From SHVZ01 sp041906305 (GTDB lineage Bacteria > Pseudomonadota > Alphaproteobacteria > SHVZ01), in the NCBI GenBank assembly GCA_041906305.1, contig JAYRJL010000005.1:278612-342611 (forward strand): 64,000 nt of DNA, written 5' to 3'. Shown piece by piece: positions 33,461 to 41,977 of this stretch (position 1 is the stretch's first letter; each line of letters opens with the position of its first letter). Position numbers and translations under genes: made by a program. A model generated the notes under the pieces. It made no database searches. It had not been told where the DNA came from and saw only the letters and a program-made list of their open reading frames with translations.

Positions 33461-35059
33461 TCAGCGATAGGCGAATTCGTCGGAGGCGGCCATCAGGGCC
33501 ACCATGCGCTGCAGCGCGGCCTCGCCGCGCGTGCCCTTCGCGATCAGCCCGTCACGAAGGCCGCCGGGCACGAGCGCGTCGTCGAGCAGCGCCGAATAGC
33601 TCTGGGCCGAAAGCTGGTGGCCGACCAGGCGGCCGCTCCACAGCTCGAGCGCGGCATCGACGCTGGCGATGCCCTCGGTCTGCGGCATCAGCGCGGCGTT
33701 GGTTCCCATGCTCGCGGCGAAGAGGCCGAGCTGCATGTTCCAGGTCTTGAGCTCCTGGTTGCTGCCGAGCCAGCTCTCGTCGTCGTCGGGATGGCCGTCG
33801 GGGGTGGGCCAGATGAACGGCTTCTGGCCGGTCTGCTCGAGCGCGCGGAACAGCGCCGCCGTCGGACGGATCTCGGCATTGGTGGCGCGCATCAGCGCGG
33901 CGATGCGCTCGAACGGGCGGCGCAGCTTCTGTCCGGGCGCGGCGGTGAACTCGGGGCTGAGCAGGATGACGCGGAGCATGCGCGCGATCTGGTCGGGGGC
34001 GCCGACATGGGCGGCGAAGGCCTGCGCCGCGGCCTCGATGAGACCGTCGCTCGCCCGCGGCCCGATCAGCCGGCGCGCGATCTTGGTCGCGACGAATCGC
34101 CCCGTCGCCGGATGGGACGCGAGCAGGTCGAGCACCTTGCGTCCCGCCGCCATCGGCTCGGTGTACGCCGCGAGGTCGACCGCGAGCACGCGCGCCGCCG
34201 CGCTCGAATGGAGCAGCGGGGCGTAGACGAAGGTGCCGTCGTTGGCCAGCGTCGTTCGGCTGTTGAGGCGCTGGCCCATCGCCACCGTCCAGCCGCTGAA
34301 GGCCTTGGCGGCGCCGAAGACGTCGTCGTCGAGGAAGCCGACGGGCCGTCCGTCGGCCGCACCCGGCACCTGGTTCCAGGTGTCGTAGGCGTGGCCGAGA
34401 TAGGCGGCCCGCCCGAGGCTGTGCAGCTCCATCGACTCGCGCGCGTAGTTCTCGTTCGGACGCGCGGCCTGGCTCTTGGCATTGTCGAGGTAGAGCAGCA
34501 TCGCGGTCGAGCTCGCGATGCCTTCGAGCAGCTTCCGGAAGTTGCCGAGCGCCTGGCTCCGGATGACCCGGTCGTAGGCCGGCATCGACACCAGGATGCG
34601 GTTGTCGGCGGTGGCGTTGACGTTGAAGTGGTCGTGCCAGAAGCCGGTCATCACCTCGCGGAGCTGCCAGCTCGAATGCACCGCGCGGATCCAGGCGGCG
34701 GCGCGCAGCTCTTCCACGGCGCGATTCGCTTCGGCGGACGGCAGCGTGCCGGCGGCGACCTTCAGCTGGATGTTCCAGAGGTCCGGCGTCGGCTTGTAGA
34801 GCAGGCCCAGGCCCCGTTCCTCGTCGACCGCGGGATAGTTGGTGCCGGCACCGTAGTTGATGCGGAGCGTCGCCTGCGCGAGGCGCGCCTGCGTCATCGG
34901 ATCGTCGATCGCGGTCGGAGGACGGAGCTGCGCCTCGACATAGGCCGCGAGCCCCATCTGGCGTACCAGCTCTTCGTCGCCGGGCCGCGCGCCGAATGCC
35001 ATCCGGTTGAGTGCGACGCGTTCCGGCGACGGCGTGGCGCTGAGCATCTGGCCCCCCAA
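33461..35059 (-). CDS. DUF1800 family protein
   Basis: A 532-residue DUF1800 protein. Family features seen are ALNRMAFGARPGDEELVRQMGL at the start, MTGFWHDHFNVN, ENYARESMELHSLG, and PATGRFVATKIARRLIG, followed by LGSNQELKTWNMQLG. No clear signal peptide is visible at the chosen start, which is unusual because partner DUF1501 is exported. The gene is first in the two-gene DUF1800-DUF1501 unit. Function is unknown. Confidence 0.9.
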   Translation of the reverse strand: MGGQMLSATPSPERVALNRMAFGARPGDEELVRQMGLAAYVEAQLRPPTAIDDPMTQARLAQATLRINYGAGTNYPAVDEERGLGLLYKPTPDLWNIQLKVAAGTLPSAEANRAVEELRAAAWIRAVHSSWQLREVMTGFWHDHFNVNATADNRILVSMPAYDRVIRSQALGNFRKLLEGIASSTAMLLYLDNAKSQAARPNENYARESMELHSLGRAAYLGHAYDTWNQVPGAADGRPVGFLDDDVFGAAKAFSGWTVAMGQRLNSRTTLANDGTFVYAPLLHSSAAARVLAVDLAAYTEPMAAGRKVLDLLASHPATGRFVATKIARRLIGPRASDGLIEAAAQAFAAHVGAPDQIARMLRVILLSPEFTAAPGQKLRRPFERIAALMRATNAEIRPTAALFRALEQTGQKPFIWPTPDGHPDDDESWLGSNQELKTWNMQLGLFAASMGTNAALMPQTEGIASVDAALELWSGRLVGHQLSAQSYSALLDDALVPGGLRDGLIAKGTRGEAALQRMVALMAASDEFAYR

Positions 35060-35177
35060 ATCGAGGGCACGCTAGCAATCTTGCGCCTATCGTCTCGTGA
35101 CAACCGTCACAGCATCGGCGGTATGCGACTCGCTTTCTGCGACGCGCGGGAATACCGCACACCACCGCGAGAAGAAG

Positions 35178-36059
35178 TCAGGCCTCTATTTGCTTCAGGA
35201 GGAAGTCGCGCAGCACGGCGATGCGTTTCGAGTGCCGGAGTTCCTCCGGATAGAGGAAGTAGGCCGGAACCTTCGGCCCTTCGATGTCGTCGAGCACGCG
35301 CAGCAGCGAGCCGTCGCGCGGCACGATGTAGTCCGGCAGCGAGCCGATGCCGAGCCCGTCGCGGATCGCCTGGAAGATGCCGTTGGTGTTGTTGATGGTC
35401 AGCGTCTGACGCGTGACGCCGGCGGCGTTGGCGAGGCGCAGAAGCCAGTTCACGTCCGGAAAGGGCGGATGGCTCTCCTCGCCGTAGACGACCAGGCGAT
35501 GATTGGCGAGGTCCTCGACGGACGAAGGCAAGCCGTGTTCCTTGAGGTACGAAGGCGCCGCGTACAGCGAGGTCGAGATCGTCGTCAGGTGACGCTGGAT
35601 CAGGTCGGGCTGGCGCTCGGGCGACATGCGGATCGCGACGTCGGCCTCGCGCATCGAGAGGTCCAGGTCGTCGTCGTCGAGGATCAGCGTCAGCGTGATC
35701 TCGGGATAGAGATCAAGGAAGTTCTTGAGCCGGGGCGTGAGCCACTGGCTGCCGAAGGCGACGGTGGTCGTGACCTTGAGCGGTCCCTTCGGCGTCTCGC
35801 GACCCTCGACCAGCATCGCCTCCGCCATCGCCAGCTTGGCGAAGATCTCCTTGGCGGTCTGGTAGAGCTGCTCGCCCTGCTCGGTCAGCATAAGCCCGCG
35901 CGCGTGGCGATGGAACAGGGGCACGCCGAGGCTCTCCTCGAGCGCGCTGATCTGGCGACTGACCGCCGACTGCGAGAGGTTCAGGCTCTCGCCGGCGTGC
36001 GTGAGGCTGCCGGCCTCGGCGACCGCGTGGAAGACCCGGAGCTTGTCCCAATCCATCAT
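35178..36059 (-). CDS. LysR-family transcriptional regulator
   Basis: A 293-residue LysR regulator. The N-terminal winged helix-turn-helix covers residues 1-60 (LRVFHAVAEAGSLTHAGESLNLSQSAVSRQISALEESLG style pattern), followed by the periplasmic-binding-like effector domain (KVTTTVAFGSQWLTPRLKNFLDLYPEITLTL). It lies 25 bases downstream of trxB on the same strand, so it is probably co-transcribed with it, and may respond to redox state, but this is only context. Effector unknown. Confidence 0.92.
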   Translation of the reverse strand: MMDWDKLRVFHAVAEAGSLTHAGESLNLSQSAVSRQISALEESLGVPLFHRHARGLMLTEQGEQLYQTAKEIFAKLAMAEAMLVEGRETPKGPLKVTTTVAFGSQWLTPRLKNFLDLYPEITLTLILDDDDLDLSMREADVAIRMSPERQPDLIQRHLTTISTSLYAAPSYLKEHGLPSSVEDLANHRLVVYGEESHPPFPDVNWLLRLANAAGVTRQTLTINNTNGIFQAIRDGLGIGSLPDYIVPRDGSLLRVLDDIEGPKVPAYFLYPEELRHSKRIAVLRDFLLKQIEA

Positions 36060-36084
36060 GAGTTGGAACGACTCCGGCTGGGAT

Positions 36085-37053
36085 CTACTGCGCGGCGGTC
36101 TGGACGTGCGCGAACTCTTCGGCGGCGATGAAGCGCTCGGCTTCGAGCGCGGCCATGCAGCCCATGCCGGCGGCGGTGATCGCCTGGCGGAAGACCTTGT
36201 CCTTGACGTCGCCGGCGGCGAAGACGCCGGGCACGTCGGTCGCGGTCGAGTCCGGCCTGGTCACGACGTAGCCGCCGTCGTCGATCTTGAGCTGGCCCTT
36301 GAACAGCGACGTCGCCGGGTCGTGGCCGATCGCGACGAACAGGCCGTCGACCTTGAGCTCGCTCACCGCGCCGGTCTGGACGTTGCGGAGCTTCAAGCCC
36401 GTCACGCCCGGCGGATCGGTCGGGCCCAGGATCTCGTCGACCGCGGAATTCCAGATGACCTTGATCTTCGGATTGGCGAACAGCCGGTCCTGCATGATCT
36501 TCTCGGCGCGGAAGCGGTCGCGCCGGTGGATCACCGTCACCTTGGTCGCATGGTTGGTGAGGTAAATCGCCTCCTCGACCGCGGTGTTGCCGCCGCCGAC
36601 GATCGCGACCTCCTTGCCGCGGAAGAAGAAGCCGTCGCAGGTGGCGCAGGCCGAGACGCCGAATCCCCGATACTTCTCCTCGGACGGAATGCCCAGCCAG
36701 CGCGCCTGGGCGCCGGTCGCGACGATCACCGTGTCGCCGGTGTAGACGTCGCCGGAATCGCCGATCGCCTTGAACGGCCGCTTGGAGAGGTCGCAGGAGG
36801 TGATGGTGTCGAAGATGAGCTTGGCACCGACATGCTCGGCCTGCTTGCCCATCTGCTCCATGAGCCAGGGCCCCTGGATCACGTCGGCGAATCCCGGATA
36901 GTTCTCGACATCGGTCGTGATCGTCATCTGCCCGCCGGGCTGCAGGCCCTGGACCACGATCGGATGCAGGTTGGCGCGGGCAGCGTAGATCGCGGCCGTG
37001 TAGCCGGCGGCGCCGGCGCCGATGATCAGGACCTTGGTGTGATGCTGGGCCAT
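36085..37053 (-). CDS. trxB: Thioredoxin reductase
   Basis: A 322-residue flavoprotein that passes electrons from NADPH to thioredoxin. The FAD motif GAGAAGYTAAIYAARA is near the N-terminus, the redox-active pair is Cys136/Cys139 in CATCDG, the NADPH motif is VGGGNTAVEEA, and GVFAAGDVKDKVFRQAITAAGMGCMAA closes the FAD site. The start is the ATG before AQHHTKVLIIG; the 20-residue upstream extension is not conserved-looking. The LysR gene follows. Confidence 0.96.
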   Translation of the reverse strand: MAQHHTKVLIIGAGAAGYTAAIYAARANLHPIVVQGLQPGGQMTITTDVENYPGFADVIQGPWLMEQMGKQAEHVGAKLIFDTITSCDLSKRPFKAIGDSGDVYTGDTVIVATGAQARWLGIPSEEKYRGFGVSACATCDGFFFRGKEVAIVGGGNTAVEEAIYLTNHATKVTVIHRRDRFRAEKIMQDRLFANPKIKVIWNSAVDEILGPTDPPGVTGLKLRNVQTGAVSELKVDGLFVAIGHDPATSLFKGQLKIDDGGYVVTRPDSTATDVPGVFAAGDVKDKVFRQAITAAGMGCMAALEAERFIAAEEFAHVQTAAQ

Positions 37054-37190
37054 TGGCTCGAAATAACGAAAAGAAAGGGCACTAAACATAGGTGTCCCCC
37101 TTCGCTGGCGCAACGTGAGCCTGGGCTCGGTTCGACCCCAGGCGAGTAACGGCTGAGCGAGGATCGCCCGCCCGCGCGGGTTTTCGCCTA

Positions 37191-37766
37191 ATGTCCGCCG
37201 CCATGACCGATCTTCGCCTCGTCCGCCCGTCCAGAGCCGAGCTGCCGGACTACGTCTCCGCCCTGGAACGGGGCTGGTCGCCCGACAACATCCGCCTCGG
37301 CGCCGCCGCCAAGGAGGAGCTGGAGAAGATCGCGGCCGATGCGGACGCCTTCCTCGCCAGCCTGGACGACCCGGACGCGAAAGGCGATCCGATCCGCCTT
37401 CCGGACGGCACCACGGTGAAGCGGCTGCCGGGCTTCCGGCGCTGGATGTGGGACGGCGCGTTCTGCGGCTCGATCGGGTTCCGCTGGCAGAAGGGCACCT
37501 CGGCGTTGCCGCCTTACGTGCTGGGCCATATCGGCTACACGGTGGTGCCGTGGAAGCGACGGCGCGGCTACGCGACCCAGGCGCTGAAGCTTCTGCTGCC
37601 GGAAGCGAAGGCGCTCGGCCTCGACTATGTCGAGCTCACCACCGACACCGAGAACACGATCTCGCAGAAGGTCATCCTCGCCTGCGGCGGCCGGATGCTC
37701 GAGCGCTTCCAGAAGGTCGCCTACGGCGGCACCGAAGGAATGCGCTTCCGGATCGACCTCTACTAG
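37191..37766 (+). CDS. GNAT-family acetyltransferase
   Basis: A 187-191-residue GNAT protein of the predicted-acetyltransferase group. Motif A reads IGYTVVPWKRRRGYATQALKLLLPEAK, and the end LTTDTENTISQKVILACGGRMLERF is typical of the subfamily with a C-terminal CGG turn. Two ATG codons compete (37191 and 37203); the second gives the more usual start TDLRLVRPS. Divergent from trxB and convergent with the TauE-type permease gene. Substrate unknown. Confidence 0.88.
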   Translation: MSAAMTDLRLVRPSRAELPDYVSALERGWSPDNIRLGAAAKEELEKIAADADAFLASLDDPDAKGDPIRLPDGTTVKRLPGFRRWMWDGAFCGSIGFRWQKGTSALPPYVLGHIGYTVVPWKRRRGYATQALKLLLPEAKALGLDYVELTTDTENTISQKVILACGGRMLERFQKVAYGGTEGMRFRIDLY

Positions 37767-37772
37767 CGCGCT

Positions 37773-38501
37773 CTAGAGGACGAGCGTCACACCGGAGGCA
37801 AGCAGGAGCCAGAGCACGATGCGCCGGAACCACGCATCGTCGATGCGCCGGTAGAGCGCGACGCCGAGGGCGACGCCGCCCACCATGATCGGCAGCGCGA
37901 TGGCAAACAGGATGCCGACCTCCTCGGTGAGCAGGCCTTGCCAGCCATACGCGGCGATCGCGGCGAGCTGAAGCGCGAAGTTGAAGGGCTGCATGGCGCC
38001 GCGCTGGTCCTCGCGGCTCCAGCCGCGAAGCGCGCACCAGAGGGTCGGCGTGGCGCCGGTCAAGCCTGCGATGCCGCCCATGACGCCGCCTGTCCAGCCG
38101 ATGAAGGTGTCGGCGAGCTTGCCGCCCCAGTGGAAGGGCGGGGTCTTGCCGAGCACCAGCATGACGACGGCGTAGCTCACGAGAAAGATCCCGACGGCGA
38201 GCCGGAAGGACTCGCGGTCGATCCAGGTGAGCAGCCAGGCGCCGATCGGAATGCCGAGAAAGCCGCCGACGATGAAGGGAAGCGCCAGGTCGAGGCGAAG
38301 CCCGCGGCGCAGCTGTCGCATCGCATAGATCTGCGCGACGGCGGCGCAGGCGACGATCAGCGGTGCCGCCACGGTCGGCGCCAGCGTGTGCGCCCAGAAT
38401 CCCAACGACACCATCGCGAAGGCGAAGCCGGACAGGCCCGAGACGAATCCGGCCGAGAACGCGCCAGCGAGAACGAGGACGACGACGCCGATCTCGGGCA
38501 A
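37773..38501 (-). CDS. TauE/SafE-family membrane permease
   Basis: A 242-residue membrane protein with about seven or eight hydrophobic segments, belonging to the sulfite exporter TauE/SafE family (VSGLSGFAFAMVSLGFWAH at the start; GWTGGVMGGIAGLTGATPTLW in the second half, the repeated glycine-rich loop). Family members export sulfite, sulfoacetate or other organic anions. The substrate here is unknown. The stop of the 636-residue gene upstream is one base from the first codon, so the two are likely co-transcribed. Confidence 0.9.
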   Translation of the reverse strand: MPEIGVVVLVLAGAFSAGFVSGLSGFAFAMVSLGFWAHTLAPTVAAPLIVACAAVAQIYAMRQLRRGLRLDLALPFIVGGFLGIPIGAWLLTWIDRESFRLAVGIFLVSYAVVMLVLGKTPPFHWGGKLADTFIGWTGGVMGGIAGLTGATPTLWCALRGWSREDQRGAMQPFNFALQLAAIAAYGWQGLLTEEVGILFAIALPIMVGGVALGVALYRRIDDAWFRRIVLWLLLASGVTLVL

Positions 38502-38502
38502 C

Positions 38503-40413
38503 TCAGAACCCGAACATGTGGTCGAGCGAGAAGGCCTCGGTCGAGACCAGGCCGTGATAGCCGAAGAGGCGGCAGGTGAGATCGCGCACGACGATGTAGG
38601 GGTTGGCGCCGGCCCGGTGGCGCTCCTCCGCCAAGAAGGTCTCGCGGCTGCGGAAGGCGCGGCTGCCGCCGCACGGGATCGCCAGGTGCCTGGACGCGAT
38701 CCGCTCGCCGTCGCCGCGATGAAGCACGAGCTCGGTCGATGACTGCGCGTGCCACGGCGTCGAGGCCGGGTAGATCAGGTGGCAGTAGGTGTCGAGCGGA
38801 TCGGAGCCGAGCCTGAGGAAGAGGCGGGTCGAGAGTCCCGGCGGCTTGCCGGTGTAGCTCTGCGGCTCGCCCTTGTAGGTGAGCACCGTATTGAAGATAT
38901 GCGCGCCGAAGCTGGTGTCGGCAGCGTGACCGGTGGTGCGGTCGACGTAGCGGAACAGCGCATGCAGCCAACCATCGGCCTCGCCGCCGCTGGCGAAGTC
39001 GTAAGTGAACTCGACATGGCCTGTGTCGATCTCGCGCCCGGCCGCGGCCAGCAGCTCGTCGACCTCGATCGCGATCGACTCGGCGCGGCGCAGCCGGCCG
39101 AGCGTCCGGCGCGCGACCTCCTTGCCGTCGGGATCGTAGGCGATCAGCTGCGAGGGCAGCTCCGATTGGCTCGTCGCCATCGGCGTCGGCTGCACGATCG
39201 AACGGTAGCGGGCGCGCGAGAGGATCGGTGCCGGCAGGATGAAGCCCTTGCCGAACAGGTTGCCGAGCTCGGCGATCTTCGGATCGGGCTTGAGGTCGGT
39301 GCGCTCGACGTTCACATGCGCGATGCGGGTGCGGTGCTCGCGCGTCACTTCGTAGCGTGGACGCACGATGTGACGGCCGGAGCGGATTTCGATCTGGTCA
39401 GGCCACGCCAGCGCCGGCAGCAGATGGGCGACGTCGATCGAGGCGGTACCGAACGGCGGCACCTCCTCGTCGAGCCAGGCGATCTCGGGCCGGCCCATCG
39501 CGTTGATGCCGACGGCCTTCGCCGGGATCGGGATCGGATGCGCGTTCTGCACCCAGAGCACGACGCGCTCGCCTTTGTCCGGCGCCGGCAGACCAGCGTA
39601 GAAGTCCGCCGGGAAGGAATTGGAGTCGTGCGTGCATGACAGCACAGAGGCGCTGTCGCCGTAGACGTCGAGCGCGTACTTGATCACGTCGTGGCCGGCG
39701 ACCCCGATCGCATGCAGGAAGATCTGGCCGAGGAACGGCTTGAGCCCGAAGCGCCGGCGAACCTCCTTGGAGTCGATGACGACCGAGGTGGTGCCGGGCT
39801 TCAGGTCCTCGGTCCATTCGGCGAGCGACTTGCCGGACGCATCGTAGAGGCGGAGCCAAAGCGTGGTCTTCTTGGCGCCGTAGCCCGACCAGTAGTTGGC
39901 GGTGACGAGGCGCGTGTGGTGGCCGCCTTCCTCCTCGTCGTCGCGGAAGAAGACGAGGTTGGTCGCGAAGTTCAGCGGGTCGAGATAGAAGCGCTCGTTG
40001 GTCAGCATCGACGACGGAAGGCGTGCGGCGTCGAGCGTCACGACTTCGCAGCCGGACGGAACCAGGTGGCGGATCTGGCCGAAGATGCGCTCCGCATCGA
40101 AGGCGCAGACGAGCAGCGCCTTGGCGTCGGAGCTGACCAGCGAGGAGACCGGCTCGGCTTTGCAGCCGGCGATCTCGCGTCCGATATGGGTCACATCCTG
40201 AACGAAGGCGCCGGAGAAACGGACGGACGAGAGGTCGGAAAGCTCGGCCAGGGTCTGAGCGAAGCCGAGCGGATCGTAGAGCGCGACCGACGTCTTGGCG
40301 GCCAGCTTCGCGATCATCCGGGCGAGGCCCGGCTGGGCCAGCGGGTGGCCCAGCGCCTTGAACAGGGCCGAGCTGCCGGTGACATTGGAGAAGGTCTCGA
40401 TCTTGAGCGCCAT
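38503..40413 (-). CDS. Uncharacterised 636-residue protein paired with an ELM1-family gene
   Basis: I do not recognise this protein. It has no signal peptide or membrane helix at the chosen ATG (ALKIETFSNVTGSS). The N-terminal 200 residues look like an alpha/beta domain (SVALYDPLGFAQTLAELSD, DAKALLVCAFDAERIFGQIRHL); the rest is strand-rich with repeated blocks (LWLRLYDASGKSLAEW, VLWVQNAHPIPIPAK, LIAYDPDGKEVARRTLG), suggesting two or more beta-sandwich modules. It lies seven bases after the ELM1-family gene and one base before a TauE-type permease, so the three may be an operon. A role in cell-surface or polysaccharide work is possible but unproven. Confidence 0.7.
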   Translation of the reverse strand: MALKIETFSNVTGSSALFKALGHPLAQPGLARMIAKLAAKTSVALYDPLGFAQTLAELSDLSSVRFSGAFVQDVTHIGREIAGCKAEPVSSLVSSDAKALLVCAFDAERIFGQIRHLVPSGCEVVTLDAARLPSSMLTNERFYLDPLNFATNLVFFRDDEEEGGHHTRLVTANYWSGYGAKKTTLWLRLYDASGKSLAEWTEDLKPGTTSVVIDSKEVRRRFGLKPFLGQIFLHAIGVAGHDVIKYALDVYGDSASVLSCTHDSNSFPADFYAGLPAPDKGERVVLWVQNAHPIPIPAKAVGINAMGRPEIAWLDEEVPPFGTASIDVAHLLPALAWPDQIEIRSGRHIVRPRYEVTREHRTRIAHVNVERTDLKPDPKIAELGNLFGKGFILPAPILSRARYRSIVQPTPMATSQSELPSQLIAYDPDGKEVARRTLGRLRRAESIAIEVDELLAAAGREIDTGHVEFTYDFASGGEADGWLHALFRYVDRTTGHAADTSFGAHIFNTVLTYKGEPQSYTGKPPGLSTRLFLRLGSDPLDTYCHLIYPASTPWHAQSSTELVLHRGDGERIASRHLAIPCGGSRAFRSRETFLAEERHRAGANPYIVVRDLTCRLFGYHGLVSTEAFSLDHMFGF

Positions 40414-40420
40414 GGGTCGC

Positions 40421-41419
40421 CTACATACGGCCCGGGACCCGCTGGAGCAACCGCTCGCGGACGATCTCGGCCACCCGCTCGGTGTCGTTGGGCGGCGTGT
40501 AGGCCCAGGACTCGATGCGGCCCTGGAACGGCCGCGTGTAGCCGCGGCTTTCGAGCATCTTGTGGAACACGCCGAACTTGCCGGGCGTGCCGGGCAGGTG
40601 CGCGATGTGCACGGGCTTGCCGGTCGCCAGCGCCTCGGTCGCCATGTTGGTCGAATCCGAGGTGACGACGAGCGCGTCGGCCAGCGACAGCAGGCCGAGA
40701 TAGGGATTGTCGCCGCTGCCGTCCCAGACATAGGCGTCGGTGGTCGCCAGCGCGCGGGCGATCGCCTGCTCCTGCGGCTTGCCGGTGCGGCGCGACGGCG
40801 TCACGGCCAGGCCGTACGCGCCGGTGAGCGACGCCAGCTGCCTGCCGAGTGCCGCGGCGTCCTCGACCTCGAGGCGGTAGCGGCGGTTCGAGCCGCCGAT
40901 GACGGCGACCACCAGGGGACGCCTCAGATGCGCGAAACGCGGCGCCCAGGTCGCCCGTGCCTCGTCCAACCGCTCCTCGGTGATCCGGTGCATCGAGCCG
41001 AGAGTCGTGACCGCGTTCGGCGCCGTGTAGCCGTCGTGCTCGGGCACGACGATCAGGTCGAAGCGATCGGGGGCCAGGTGCGGGGCCTGCATCTGCACGG
41101 TGAAGGTCCTGCCGCCGCTGGCCTTCCGGACGGCCGAGGAGAGGGCGGCGGCGATACGCCCGGTGCCGATCACGAGGTCCGGCCAGGGCGGTTCCAAGGG
41201 ATCGCTGTCGGACCCGAGCGAGAGGAACGGGAAGGCCCAGAGCTGAGCCGGGAGGACACGCCAGGGGAGCCGGGGGGCAACCCGCTTCACCACCGGCTCG
41301 ACGCCGATCGTGCGCGCGAGGCCGATGCTCTGGATCTCCATCCCGATGGTGCCGTCGCTGATCACCCAGGCCGTGATTTCAGCCGGTTTCGGACCCGACC
41401 GGACCGTTTGCTGCAACAT
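40421..41419 (-). CDS. ELM1-family (mitochondrial fission ELM1-like) protein
   Basis: A 332-residue protein of the ELM1 family (PF06258), named for a plant mitochondrial fission factor and widespread in alphaproteobacteria. The fold resembles GT-B glycosyltransferases: WVISDGTIGMEIQSIGLA near the start, VVAVIGGSNRRYRLE in the middle, and VTSDSTNMATEALATGKPVHIAHLPG at the nucleotide-sugar position. Bacterial function is not established. It precedes the 636-residue gene by seven bases. It is divergent from the Lrp/AsnC gene, whose promoter lies immediately upstream. Confidence 0.88.
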   Translation of the reverse strand: MLQQTVRSGPKPAEITAWVISDGTIGMEIQSIGLARTIGVEPVVKRVAPRLPWRVLPAQLWAFPFLSLGSDSDPLEPPWPDLVIGTGRIAAALSSAVRKASGGRTFTVQMQAPHLAPDRFDLIVVPEHDGYTAPNAVTTLGSMHRITEERLDEARATWAPRFAHLRRPLVVAVIGGSNRRYRLEVEDAAALGRQLASLTGAYGLAVTPSRRTGKPQEQAIARALATTDAYVWDGSGDNPYLGLLSLADALVVTSDSTNMATEALATGKPVHIAHLPGTPGKFGVFHKMLESRGYTRPFQGRIESWAYTPPNDTERVAEIVRERLLQRVPGRM

Positions 41420-41421
41420 TC

Positions 41422-41450
41422 TTGCTCGACTTTGGGGGCGTTGTTATAAA
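41422..41450 (+). promoter_or_regulatory. Candidate sigma70-type promoter for the Lrp/AsnC gene
   Basis: TTGCTC (41422-41427) and TATAAA (41445-41450) with an ideal 17-base spacer, 34 bases before the ATG. It begins three bases from the divergent ELM1 start. Confidence 0.6.
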
Positions 41451-41483
41451 ATTGCTCGGAATTCCGGCGGGGAAGGACGTCAC

Positions 41484-41972
41484 ATGCGGCGGGTCAAGGT
41501 AGACCGGATCGATCGGCGAATCCTGCGCGATCTCCAGTCAAATGGCCGCATGACCAATGTGGACCTGGCCAAGCGTGCCGGCATCTCGGCGCCGCCCTGC
41601 CTCCGCCGCGTCCGTGCGCTGGAGGAGGCGGGGTTCATCCGAGGATACCATGCCGATCTCGCGCCCGAGAAGCTGGGCTTCGGCTTCACCGGCTTCGCCC
41701 TGGTGGGGCTCTCGAGCCAAGCCGAGCCGGACCTGAGCGCTTTCGAGGCGCTGGTGAAGAGCTGGCCGCAGGTGCGCGAGTGCCACATGCTCGCCGGCGA
41801 GGCGGACTTCCTGCTCAAGGTCGTCGCCGAGGACTGGGACGCCTATCAGCGCTTCCTCACCACCAAGCTGACCGCGGCCAAGAACGTCAGCCACGTGAAG
41901 TCGCTGCCGACCGTACGCCTTTCCAAGTACGCGCCGGGCGTGCCGATCGACGAGCCGGAGATTCCGGCTTAA
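41484..41972 (+). CDS. Lrp/AsnC-family transcriptional regulator
   Basis: A 162-residue Lrp/AsnC regulator: a helix-turn-helix (residues about 5-55, DRIDRRILRDLQSNGRMTNVDLAKRAGIS) and a C-terminal RAM domain (VRECHMLAGEADFLLKVVAEDW, ending VSHVKSLPTVRLSKY). These feast/famine regulators respond to amino acids. It is divergent from the ELM1 gene and convergent with the DMT permease, which ends five bases away. The regulated gene is unknown; the ELM1 operon shares the promoter region. Confidence 0.93.
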   Translation: MRRVKVDRIDRRILRDLQSNGRMTNVDLAKRAGISAPPCLRRVRALEEAGFIRGYHADLAPEKLGFGFTGFALVGLSSQAEPDLSAFEALVKSWPQVRECHMLAGEADFLLKVVAEDWDAYQRFLTTKLTAAKNVSHVKSLPTVRLSKYAPGVPIDEPEIPA

Positions 41973-41977
41973 TTTTT

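Noticed and set aside
33182..35395. 737-codon plus-strand frame opposite DUF1501/DUF1800
   Set aside because: Antisense shadow; the minus-strand proteins have clear family motifs.
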